Assembly (NCBI RefSeq): GCF_025628885.1
Contig: NZ_JAOTIF010000027.1
Location: forward strand, 21,090 to 85,089
Reading direction: 5' to 3'
Length of the DNA: 64,000 nucleotides
Origin: Paraflavisolibacter caeni
GTDB lineage: Bacteria; Bacteroidota; Bacteroidia; Chitinophagales; Chitinophagaceae
The notes under the pieces were generated by a model. It saw nothing but the letters and a program-made list of their open reading frames with translations, was not told the DNA's origin and did not search any database. The translations under genes were made by a program, and so were the position numbers. This document shows positions 9,201 to 16,861 of the stretch, piece after piece. How positions within the stretch are numbered: position 1 is the first letter of the stretch; every line of letters begins with the position of its first letter.

Positions 9201-10366
9201 AGGCTCAAACCAACAAAACCTATAGCGAAATAACCCAGGGTATCTTTAGCCAGGAAGCGGTCGCTCAGAGGATCCTGCAAACTCAATAAGGTCAGGAATG
9301 AAATTCCAGTGAGCAGCATAACCGCCGGCAGGATCAATTGGTCAGCCTTATGAAAATAAATAGTCAGTAGCAGGTGCAGCAGGAAAAAGGCGGCAAAGAA
9401 ACAAACCATTATGATCTGGAACCACCGGCTGAAATCTCCCGGCAGTCTCACAATCAATGCCCGTTCTTTTTTCAGGTTATTGAAATCACGTGTGGACAAC
9501 AACCTTACCGAATGTGGCGACTTGTAGAAGGTAAAGCTAACATCTTCATCCAGTTGCGGCATTCCCTTTGAAGGCCCAAACTGGAAACCAGGCTGCAAGG
9601 GGATCACTTCATAAGCCCTATGATCAGGAAGTCCTTTAAAAGCAAAATGCCCTTCTGCATCCGTACGTGTATAGGCTGTCATTGATTGTAACTGCCTATT
9701 GCCAGTAGCGTCTGCAGCATAAAGCATGCGTAAACCCGGAGCTGTTTCAGTGGCCTCGCTGCTTACCTCTGTTACACTTTTGCTATAGATACTGTCCTGG
9801 GGCAAGATCATATCCAGCCGCACCAATACACCAGCCGCATTGCCGCCCCTAATATTTCCGCTGATGTTGTACTTGCCTAAAGCAATCTTATTTTCTGAAG
9901 GCAATTGCGGAGGATTGCTCTTCTCCTGTTGAAAGCGTAGCGAATCGGCACCTGTAAAACCTAGTAATGACCGGGAGAGTTGTACCCTTTTTTTATAGGA
10001 ATCTCCCCCTTGTGCAAAGGCCTGCTCAGCATCGATGTCGTATTTACGTTTGTTCAGCTCGCCAATGTTGTCAATCGTAGCTTCGGTTGTATTTAACCGT
10101 TGTGAAATAACAGAAGATGCCAAGTCTATATCCCGCTTGTCCTCGAAGTAAAAACCTTTTTGAAGCAAAGCTTTGATACGCTCACCCGGACGATCATCAT
10201 TCAGGTTGACCATAGAGCCTTCTGCCAGCCGACGGGGAACTTCCGCAAAATCTTTTTTCAGTACAGTGAAAAGACGGAAGAAAAGAACTGCCAGTACAAA
10301 AGTAACCAGGAGTAAAAAGATCCTTTCTGTATTTCGTCGCTTCAGCCAGTTCGTTTGAAAAGCCAT
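6299..10366 (-). CDS. SEDS peptidoglycan polymerase fused to class B PBP transpeptidase
   Basis: A 1355-residue bifunctional wall synthase. Residues 14-36 form a TM helix. Residues 37-312 are extracytoplasmic and include a segment (about 164-280) resembling a carboxypeptidase-regulatory-like beta fold. From about 314 to 760 there is a polytopic FtsW/RodA (SEDS) domain with the HTD motif at 658-660 and the conserved GISLPFISYGG stretch near 731-741. A linker and TM helix (about 777-799) lead into a class B PBP: pedestal region from about 838 and transpeptidase with S1068-T-A-K1071, SNN at 1121-1123 and KTG at 1283-1285. Both enzymes appear intact. Cognate FtsW-FtsI or RodA-PBP2 pairs are normally separate proteins. 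It lies 32 bp after the PP2C gene. A division or elongation role cannot be told from sequence. Confidence 0.95.
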   Translation of the reverse strand: MAFQTNWLKRRNTERIFLLLVTFVLAVLFFRLFTVLKKDFAEVPRRLAEGSMVNLNDDRPGERIKALLQKGFYFEDKRDIDLASSVISQRLNTTEATIDNIGELNKRKYDIDAEQAFAQGGDSYKKRVQLSRSLLGFTGADSLRFQQEKSNPPQLPSENKIALGKYNISGNIRGGNAAGVLVRLDMILPQDSIYSKSVTEVSSEATETAPGLRMLYAADATGNRQLQSMTAYTRTDAEGHFAFKGLPDHRAYEVIPLQPGFQFGPSKGMPQLDEDVSFTFYKSPHSVRLLSTRDFNNLKKERALIVRLPGDFSRWFQIIMVCFFAAFFLLHLLLTIYFHKADQLILPAVMLLTGISFLTLLSLQDPLSDRFLAKDTLGYFAIGFVGLSLLLFFNLRRFTVDSGLYRLFIFKNNPTAANGWPWAALALLLLALTILFGTGPEGSGVKVNLFGFQPSELVKFLILLFLAGFFAMNEKFISEYATWQKRWSFFSFALVAIVTTILMFLILGDLGPAIVACFTFIILFSFSRGDFSFMAGAVVLYTLAAWIIQNVWIATGITALALVLAGYVTKKKDFSESALMALIVIAAFLLLDQVSFLDDIFPGPMQRLVDRKAIWLDAWNNEVFGGDQVANGIWAMASGGIKGQGIGEGFAKTIPEAHTDMILPSIGEELGWAGIVCIFILFVIYLHRAIIIGRQTGTPFLFYLCAGIGVSTFVQFLLIAGGSTGALPLSGISLPFISYGGSSLVINLLAAGLLLSASNVTGTAVQMNYITRQQDKNLVPALVAAFVGVLLLTVNVSRYLFRNERWVVQPALVAERSGARMFSYNPRIAILMNRLQAGNLYDRKGKILATSKPEMVRQQRDSLLANGIDPLYLDALVHRRQDRYYPFAEQMFFWTGDVNTGVFTGGINGYFAEYEHAAELRGFPAPVVNYAVMASRFRESRFLPETAREMTVSKRDFSAIAPLLLAGINSKEVDAFKKRNRDVQLTIDASLQTALQRSLGADPTLKDNRVSVVVMEDSTGEVLASACYPLPPVDNWDQLTLPPAEQTKLGYWLTTRDLGFTHATQPGSTAKIATALAAFNKLGVSAAQKTFIIRQQDLIRVRSDEPDETGTISMERAIVKSNNPYFIRLANEMELQEQMATLYLQTGMFLRGVGGYFYESDPDVLYQQNKWRELWRNTEFRSLKAYDRNDIRATRGRGVSGMAWGQGELVATPASMARLVSGVANHGFMIQNRFVLKIADSVITKKDTVMLAKDPAYAQILTGFMKKQSAGKVAKLGILIAGKTGTPERIIRKRRINDGWYTFFAPKAKGPGHIVVCIRIEDCKGSSEAVKLAGEHVIPRLLAMGYIKGFETTSP

Positions 10367-10398
10367 GAGTTAATGTGTTATGCAGCTATTAATAATTC

Positions 10399-11820
10399 TT
10401 ATTCCAGATTGAAAAATCCCTGGTCGGTTATTGAGCCACTAATAGGCTGTTTATCAGGAAACGTAAACTGGTATTGCAATGGTATATGACAATTATTGAA
10501 TTGAACATTCTTTAAGTGCAGCGCTTTGTTCTGTGCGATGATCCCTATATCAAAATAGGATAGGGTCAGGTTTTCCAGTAAAACATACTTGCAATCTTTT
10601 GAAAGCATAAAAGCCGGACCTTCATAAAGTGAATCTCTTACTAATACAGTATTGCTACCACCCTTAAGGTGCAATGAATCGTGATTGATGAACAGCGTAT
10701 CGCTGATGATGATCTCTTGCGCAAAAAAGCTATCGGAAAGCACCAGTGTATTTCCCCTCAGGTAGCCAATTGCATTAGCCAGCCTTTTCTCCTGCAGGTT
10801 CATTTGCTTCGCCAGTGTTGCCTGCGGAGCTTCTCCGGTAGTTTTACTTTTCCACAACATCCATAAAAAACAGCCAAAGAAAACCAGGCAAAGCGATGAA
10901 AGAAGTATAATAATCCCTTTATTGCTTTTCACCACAGTCGGCGGTGCAGGTGATATAGTTTGTAATGGTTGTACAACCGGAAGCGGCGCTTCTTTTATTA
11001 CAGGCTCATCTATTGACTGCTCGTTTTTTTTTATTAAAGAGGCTGGTTGAATCGCTTTCTGTTTTACACCTCTTTTATTATTGTGCGCCAAAACAACTGT
11101 AATATTGTCGTTACCACCTGCATCGTTTGCAGCCTGTACCAAGGCCTTTCCTTTCTCGGGCAAGGTTTTGTGATTTGACAAAGCAGTCATGATCTGTTCA
11201 CGTGTAACCATATCCGTTAAACCATCGCTGCACAGCAAAAGAATATCACCAGGTAGAAAAGGAGACTCTCCCGTTTCTATATAATCATTGGTAGCAATTA
11301 GGTGGGCATCAAAGCCTAAAGCCTTGTCTATTTCATTACGGCGTGGATGGGTCATTGCAGCCCTTTCTGTCAGGCGTCCTGTATCTTCTAAAAAACCAAC
11401 AAAGGATTGGTCTTTACTCACTTTCACCAGAGTTTCATCCCGAAGTAAGTAAAGGCGGGTATCCCCAACATGCGCATAATAAAATTTATTGTGTTGCACA
11501 TCGGCCAGAGCCAGTGTTGCAACACATGCCATCTTATTATATTCCTGGTTTTGAAGCTTCTCCAAATAGATCTTTTCATTGGCAGCGATCAGGGCGTCTT
11601 TCAACATATCTATTGATTGGGCCACTGAACTTTTGCAATGCTCTAAAATAACTTCCCTTGCCAGGCTGGCAGCCACTTCACCACCAACATATCCCCCAAC
11701 CCCGTCAATGACACAAGCCAGCACTACATTTTTATTAGACAACTTTTCGGCAATGAAAGTGTCTTCATTCTTTTCCCTTACCCGGCCAACATCTGTAATT
11801 CCAAAATAATTCTCAGCCAT
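10399..11820 (-). CDS. PP2C-type Ser/Thr phosphatase with TM anchor and beta-helix-like tail
   Basis: A 473-residue protein whose first about 248 residues are a PP2C catalytic domain: the NED motif at 18-20, DGVGG at 39-43, SDGLTD at 198-203 and GGNDN at 235-239 carry the metal-binding acids. A Pro-rich linker, one TM helix (about 301-324) and a 149-residue C-terminal extracytoplasmic part follow. The tail has short alternating hydrophobic strands, such as LHLKNVQF, that look like rungs of a right-handed beta-helix. It probably opposes the Ser/Thr kinase of this cluster, as PstP opposes PknA/PknB in actinobacteria. The tail may sense or bind wall material (inference). The next gene is the SEDS-PBP fusion, 32 bp on. 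Confidence 0.93.
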   Translation of the reverse strand: MAENYFGITDVGRVREKNEDTFIAEKLSNKNVVLACVIDGVGGYVGGEVAASLAREVILEHCKSSVAQSIDMLKDALIAANEKIYLEKLQNQEYNKMACVATLALADVQHNKFYYAHVGDTRLYLLRDETLVKVSKDQSFVGFLEDTGRLTERAAMTHPRRNEIDKALGFDAHLIATNDYIETGESPFLPGDILLLCSDGLTDMVTREQIMTALSNHKTLPEKGKALVQAANDAGGNDNITVVLAHNNKRGVKQKAIQPASLIKKNEQSIDEPVIKEAPLPVVQPLQTISPAPPTVVKSNKGIIILLSSLCLVFFGCFLWMLWKSKTTGEAPQATLAKQMNLQEKRLANAIGYLRGNTLVLSDSFFAQEIIISDTLFINHDSLHLKGGSNTVLVRDSLYEGPAFMLSKDCKYVLLENLTLSYFDIGIIAQNKALHLKNVQFNNCHIPLQYQFTFPDKQPISGSITDQGFFNLE

Positions 11821-11907
11821 TCTGTTTGTGTGATTTTTTGATGTCCCTGAAATGTGCTACAAGTAAAAGCAAACAAATGAACAAGAGGAGAAGAGAAAAC
11901 ATATGAG

Positions 11908-12858
11908 TTATGCTTTAAAAATATTGATGCCAACAATACCATTAAGTACCAACCGTGAATTGACAGGCAGTTCCAACCAATTTGGATAGGCTGGATCACT
12001 CCTTGGCACTTCTTTTTCATTCATAATTGTCTTTTCACCAAAGGATGCCAGGTAAAATTTGCCTTCACCCCTATTGAAACGGATACGCAAATGAGGGGTA
12101 TTGACCCAATCAGATGGTATACGGAAGATATCCGGTGTACCGGCAGTTTCTTCCTTACCGGAAATCATAATTTCTTCATGTCGCATCATGAATTCCAGTT
12201 TACGTCCGGCGAAGGCTTTATCGGGTAAAATAGTCTCCAGTCTTGCAAAAGCTGTTGCCTGAGACGAGGATTGCTTCTGCTCGTCATATACCAGGTCTTC
12301 CTGGTAAGGCACCTCATAATAACCCTCACTATAAAATGTAAATCCCTTTAAAATATCCGGGTTAATATCAAATGTTTGCGCGATTCCTGTCTGACGCGGA
12401 ATAAAAGTCACTCTCAGGTTTTCATCCTTTTGCTGGCTTCCAGGTAATAGCTTACCAATAAAGCTTTTATCACCCCTTGCATAGCTGGCATTCGACACAA
12501 AGCGAAATACCCATTTGCTGCTGGAAGGTTCTACTGTTTTACCGGCAGTACGGTAGTTTTTCAAGGCTTCATAGAAGCTCCTTACCGACTCTTGCACTAT
12601 CAGGCCAAAGATGCCTTTCTTATTGTCCATAAACTCCTGGAAGTCATCCGGATTAAATGCTATTATGTACTCGTGGTAAAAGACAATACGATTGGCAAAA
12701 GAGAGTTGCGTTATCGATTCGTTGAATTTGTCTACAATATATTTGAATACATCATTAGGGGTAAGGCCTGCAGGCTGTTTATCTTCATCCACAGTTCCTT
12801 TCTTCAAAAAGAAATCGTGAATACCAATGCGCTGCCAAAAAGAAGCTTTAGGTTTCAT
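11908..12858 (-). CDS. FHA-like adaptor protein
   Basis: A 316-residue protein if translated from the ATG at 12856-12858; a longer reading would begin at a TTG at 12912. The N-terminal region contains a segment (VDKFNESI...FNPDDFQEF) reminiscent of the domain before FHA in actinobacterial FhaA, but this is only a pattern impression. The C-terminal about 80 residues have FHA-like strand spacing ending in a hydrophobic strand, yet the usual Gly-Arg and Ser-Arg-x-His phosphate-binding residues are not evident. It is the first gene of the cluster, 87 bp before PP2C. It may be a degenerate FHA scaffold. Family assignment is moderate. Confidence 0.6.
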   Translation of the reverse strand: MKPKASFWQRIGIHDFFLKKGTVDEDKQPAGLTPNDVFKYIVDKFNESITQLSFANRIVFYHEYIIAFNPDDFQEFMDNKKGIFGLIVQESVRSFYEALKNYRTAGKTVEPSSSKWVFRFVSNASYARGDKSFIGKLLPGSQQKDENLRVTFIPRQTGIAQTFDINPDILKGFTFYSEGYYEVPYQEDLVYDEQKQSSSQATAFARLETILPDKAFAGRKLEFMMRHEEIMISGKEETAGTPDIFRIPSDWVNTPHLRIRFNRGEGKFYLASFGEKTIMNEKEVPRSDPAYPNWLELPVNSRLVLNGIVGINIFKA

Positions 12859-12912
12859 TCGAAAAATGTATGAGGGTAAATTTAGGTCAATCTGTTCTGA
12901 ATAATTTACCAA

Positions 12913-13221
12913 TCCTGTAAATCAGAATATGTTGTAGTGATGAACGGATAAGCCAATCTTGGAATTGTCACTCCCCCAAAATAAAACCCCCTGAAATCAT
13001 TAAAATATTTAAACATATTTATGAAAGGAATCGAAAATGCATATTTATTAAATTGAATTTGTCATTCGTTTTTATTACTCTTCCTTTTGGCGCAAAAAAG
13101 GAAAGCAGCATCCCTTCAAACTATACATTTTATTATTTTAATATAAATAACGCACTAAAAATCAGCAAAAAAATTGACATTTTTCTTTGTTTGTACCGCG
13201 CTCATTTGCTAATTTTCATTC
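12913..13221. other. AT-rich spacer upstream of the wall-signalling cluster
   Basis: A roughly 310-bp AT-rich region between the minus-strand cluster and the small plus-strand gene at 13222. It is divergent and should contain promoters for both. I find no exact TAnnTTTG element and no credible ORF. Confidence 0.45.
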
Positions 13222-13473
13222 ATGAACATACATGAATTAAAACTCCCGAACGGCAAGGATATTGACAGCACTGTATTAAAATATGGTGTACACCTGGCAA
13301 CCCGCAACACTTTGTTTTGCACTGTTGCTTTATTCCAAATAGAAAGCGATTATGTGGAAGTATTTTATAATTCCAAGACCAAAGAAATTGGCAGGATCAG
13401 GGTATTTGATGATACAGAAGAACTGGCGCCCTACCTGAAAAAAATTGATATTTCAGACCTACTTGGAGCATAA
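13222..13473 (+). CDS. Small protein of unknown function (83 aa)
   Basis: An 83-residue acidic protein with a clean ATG start and no signal peptide or TM helix. It ends in a DISDLLGA tail. I do not recognise a family. The gene stands alone, divergent from the wall-signalling cluster and followed by a strong bidirectional hairpin terminator. Coding is supported by the separate transcription unit and a plausible globular composition, not by homology. Confidence 0.6.
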   Translation: MNIHELKLPNGKDIDSTVLKYGVHLATRNTLFCTVALFQIESDYVEVFYNSKTKEIGRIRVFDDTEELAPYLKKIDISDLLGA

Positions 13474-13588
13474 TTGATCACAACAACCTGCTCAACGGAC
13501 TAGTTGCTGGTCGTGGTGTATCTGTATGTCTCATTAAATGATTGCAGCCATTCACTAAAAATTGTATCAACTATATTGCTGTATCCAT

Positions 13589-13628
13589 AAAAAGAAGCCT
13601 CCTGTTCAAGAACAGGAGGCTTCTTTTT
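13589..13628. terminator. Bidirectional intrinsic terminator
   Basis: An 18-bp perfect stem (13589-13606 with 13611-13628), counting A-rich and T-rich outer ends, with a tiny CAAG loop. It separates the convergent 83-aa gene and the M1 peptidase. Confidence 0.9.
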
Positions 13629-13654
13629 ATCATCTAAATTCTGAATTTAATCTA

Positions 13655-15604
13655 TTAAAATCCCTTCAGCTGTAATGAATTATTTTTCCGGTTCATATCC
13701 GGCAGCTTTTTATCCGGGTCTAGCATCACTTCCTTAACACGTGTAGTTGTATTCACTCCAAAAGTATAAGCAGATCCCCGCTGCCATATTTCTACAGGAA
13801 GGTTGATGCGGTGTTCCTTACCATTGCTTTCCTTCACCAGCACTGTTACGGGCATTACCATCTGGTCTTCATTCTGAATGGTTATATTGGCACCTTCTTC
13901 AGGTTTATTATCCTGGTATTCTACACTTTTTACCGATTGGTCAAGGCTCCAGTTATTGAAGATCCAGCCTTTCCAGAACCAGCTCAAGTCTTCGCCAGCC
14001 ACATTTTCCATGGTATGGAAGAAATCCCAGGGAGTTGGATGCTTGAACGCCCAGCGCTGGATGTATTCGCGGAAGGCAGCATCGAAGCGATCCGGGCCTA
14101 ATACCACGTCCCGCAGTACATTCAACATCATGGATGGTTTCTCGTAAGCTGCCACGCCCAAGTTTTCCTGCTGTATCACATCAGGAGTAGTAAGCAAAGG
14201 ATCCATGCTCTTATTGAACACATACCTTGTCATTTCCTCCGTGCCAAAAAAGGAGAAAGTTGAAAATTCTCCCTTATTAAAAGCTTTTGTAGACAGTCCA
14301 TTGATAAATGTATTGAAGCCCTCATCCATCCAGGCAAACTTTCTTTCATTGCTACCAACGATCATTGGGAACCAAATGTGACCAAATTCATGGTCTGTTA
14401 CTCCCCAAAGGCCTTCTCCCGAATCAGAGAAAGAGCAGAATACAATCCCTGGATATTCCATACCTCCTACAATACCAGCCACATTAGTGGCAACAGGATA
14501 TGGATACTCGTACCACATTTTAGAGTAGTGTTCAATGCTGCCCTTAACCATTTCTGTGCTGCGTTGCCAACCATTGCGCTTGATACTTTCTACCGGATAA
14601 ATGCTCATGGCCAAGGCTTTTTTGCCACTGGGCAGGTTCATCCTGGCGGCATCCCAAACAAAGGCTTTCGAAGCGGCCCAGGCAACGTCTCTTGAATTAT
14701 CTATTTTGAACTTCCAGGTCAGGTTGCCACCCTTTGGACGGGATGCAGGATCTTTCACCTCTTTTTCTGAACGCAACACAACTGTCTTGTCGCTGTTGCG
14801 TGCCTCATTGAGACGTGAAAGCTGGTTGGAGGTCAATACATCTTTTTCATTTTGCAGCTCACCTGAACCTCCCACAATCATATTGGCTGGCAGTGTGACA
14901 CTGTATTCAATGTTTCCATATTCAAGGTAAAACTCTCCAGCACCCAGGTAAGGCAGGGTGTTCCAGCCCTGTATATCATCGTATACACACATACGCGGAA
15001 ACCACTGCGCCACTTCATAGACAACACCGTTTTTAGTACTCAAACGGCCCATACGATCGGTACCATACTCAGGAACCGTAAATTCAAATGCAATGGAAAG
15101 CTTCATCTTGTCACCAGATGCTTTTAGCGGCTGTTGCAGCCATACCTGCATGCGGGTGTCATTGACATTGTATTGAGGAGTGTACTTATTGCCATTAGCA
15201 TCTACAGCTATAGATTTAATAACACTGCCTTCCGTGAATTTGGCGTTGGCCCAACGACCGCCGGATTGGGTAGTAGTTGCCGATGCACGTGAGTCCTTTT
15301 TGTAGATATTCTGATCCAGCTGCAGCCACAAGAACTTCAGTTTGTCAGGACTGTTGTTGGTATAGATAATTTCTACATCTCCGGAAATCTTATGCATAGC
15401 CGTATCCAGAGTACAGTTGATTTTATAATCTGCCCTGTTTTGCCAGTAACCAGGCCCCGGTTCTCCGCTGGCACTGCGGTATGGGTTGCCATTTTGCTGA
15501 TAAAACAAGGGGCTGAATGCCTCCCTGTTGTCATAGGAGGATTGCGCATGAGCAATGAATAAAAAACAATTGGATAATAATAAAACAAAGATTCTTTTCA
15601 TCAT
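13655..15604 (-). CDS. Secreted M1-family zinc metallopeptidase
   Basis: A 649-residue M1 (aminopeptidase N-like) enzyme. The likely start is one of two consecutive ATG codons at 15604/15601; an in-frame TTG lies upstream. A signal peptide ends at about AHA-QSS. The exopeptidase signature GGMEYPG is present, followed by the zinc site HEFGH and the downstream glutamate in WMDEGFN. The C-terminal part is the usual accessory region. It probably cleaves N-terminal residues from peptides in the periplasm or outside the cell. Single-gene unit ending at the shared terminator at 13589. Confidence 0.95.
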   Translation of the reverse strand: MMKRIFVLLLSNCFLFIAHAQSSYDNREAFSPLFYQQNGNPYRSASGEPGPGYWQNRADYKINCTLDTAMHKISGDVEIIYTNNSPDKLKFLWLQLDQNIYKKDSRASATTTQSGGRWANAKFTEGSVIKSIAVDANGNKYTPQYNVNDTRMQVWLQQPLKASGDKMKLSIAFEFTVPEYGTDRMGRLSTKNGVVYEVAQWFPRMCVYDDIQGWNTLPYLGAGEFYLEYGNIEYSVTLPANMIVGGSGELQNEKDVLTSNQLSRLNEARNSDKTVVLRSEKEVKDPASRPKGGNLTWKFKIDNSRDVAWAASKAFVWDAARMNLPSGKKALAMSIYPVESIKRNGWQRSTEMVKGSIEHYSKMWYEYPYPVATNVAGIVGGMEYPGIVFCSFSDSGEGLWGVTDHEFGHIWFPMIVGSNERKFAWMDEGFNTFINGLSTKAFNKGEFSTFSFFGTEEMTRYVFNKSMDPLLTTPDVIQQENLGVAAYEKPSMMLNVLRDVVLGPDRFDAAFREYIQRWAFKHPTPWDFFHTMENVAGEDLSWFWKGWIFNNWSLDQSVKSVEYQDNKPEEGANITIQNEDQMVMPVTVLVKESNGKEHRINLPVEIWQRGSAYTFGVNTTTRVKEVMLDPDKKLPDMNRKNNSLQLKGF

Positions 15605-15810
15605 ACATGATTTCAAAAAAGGAAGTTAAGCACACAACAGGTGAAAATTATGCCAACGATAAACTAATAAAAGAATAAATTAATATGCCCCAATTACGAA
15701 CTGTGATCCTCAGCATGTATTTTACAGTATCTGCTCATAAACATATCATTATCTGCCCATTTTAAAAGGATGAGCACTTATTTATATAATTACATTGCCA
15801 ATTAACGCGT

Positions 15811-16527
15811 CTACTGCTGGTACAAATTCTCAGCATCTGCTACGCTTTCCGGCTTGCCTACATCGATGAATTTGCTTCCGGTATGGTCGAAGTACATTAT
15901 GGGATATTGTGCAGCGAGGGCAAGGTAAACATCTATCAAGGAAAACTTACCAGTAAATGGTATCAGATCAAATATTTGGGGATCAAATAAAGCGATCCCA
16001 CTATATGCTTTTTGAATATAGTTCTCTCTTCTGATGGCTATTTTTTCAACCTTTGTTTTGTTATTCCACCATCCGCAAAGCCTGGCAGAATCATCAAAAA
16101 GAAGATATCTAGAGGTGTCGCGATTGGATACAGCCAACGTGATCAGGGCTTTGGTATTCTGGTGAAACTCAGCAAATTGGTGAAGGTTCAAATCGGTAAG
16201 AATGTCTACATTGATCGTCAGGAAAGGCTCATTGCTCAAAAGTTCTTTGGCTTTCAGCAAGCCTCCGCCAGTTTCCAACACTTCATCAGTTTCATCGCTA
16301 ATGGTAACATGACTTCCCCAACCATCATTCTCTTTGATAGCATTAATGATCTGGTCCGCAAAGTGGTGCACATTCACCACAACATCTTTAATTCCATATG
16401 ACTGCAGATATTCGATGTTGCGTTGCAATAGTGTTTTGCCATGAACAAGTGCCAGTGCTTTAGGGTGATTATCCGTCCAGGGTTTAAAACGGGTACCCAA
16501 GCCCGCGGCAAAGATCATTGCTTTCAT
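15811..16527 (-). CDS. Sugar-1-phosphate nucleotidyltransferase, MurU-like
   Basis: A 238-residue nucleotidyltransferase with the N-terminal GLGTRF nucleotide-binding loop and K24 of the HPKAL motif, an ETGGGLLKA motif and an NVDILTD metal-binding stretch. This pattern fits N-acetylmuramate-1-P uridylyltransferase (MurU, wall recycling) and the related mannose-1-P guanylyltransferases. There is no C-terminal hexapeptide-repeat acyltransferase domain. Last gene of a probable three-gene operon (MFS transporter, small membrane protein, this enzyme; gaps 58 and 42 bp). An import-then-activate recycling role is possible but inferred. No AmgK-like kinase lies nearby. Confidence 0.85.
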   Translation of the reverse strand: MKAMIFAAGLGTRFKPWTDNHPKALALVHGKTLLQRNIEYLQSYGIKDVVVNVHHFADQIINAIKENDGWGSHVTISDETDEVLETGGGLLKAKELLSNEPFLTINVDILTDLNLHQFAEFHQNTKALITLAVSNRDTSRYLLFDDSARLCGWWNNKTKVEKIAIRRENYIQKAYSGIALFDPQIFDLIPFTGKFSLIDVYLALAAQYPIMYFDHTGSKFIDVGKPESVADAENLYQQ

Positions 16528-16569
16528 GGTGTTTACTGATTTAAGGCAAAGCGGTAAAAGTAATGAAAA

Positions 16570-16803
16570 CTAAGTTTTTATTACTCCATCGTATTCGCCT
16601 TTCAGTGCATACCAGCCAAAGATGATCAGGCCAATAGAAATAGGGGTGAAAATAGTAATGATGATCAGCCAAGGTACCGGCTTGTTGATATCGCTCTTCC
16701 CATGCACATCAATATTCATCACAGCGCCTGCAATTAAAACAATAATGGATGCCAGCCCAATCGTCATCCATGCAATTCCTACAATACGTTTTAACTTATC
16801 CAT
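16570..16803 (-). CDS. Small two-TM membrane protein
   Basis: A 77-residue protein with two hydrophobic segments (about 6-27 and 44-66) and a short charged loop between them. It sits 58 bp after the MHS-type transporter and may be an accessory subunit or simply a co-transcribed small membrane protein. I do not assign a function. The start is the ATG at 16801-16803. Confidence 0.75.
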   Translation of the reverse strand: MDKLKRIVGIAWMTIGLASIIVLIAGAVMNIDVHGKSDINKPVPWLIIITIFTPISIGLIIFGWYALKGEYDGVIKT

Positions 16804-16861
16804 GGTAAATGTGGTAGTTTAATCATATAATCATACATCTTCTTTAATCAATTCATCTTCT

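Noticed and set aside
13053..13235. 60-codon reading frame in the AT-rich spacer before the 83-aa gene
   Set aside because: Low-complexity composition, no supporting start signal and it overlaps the start of the real gene.
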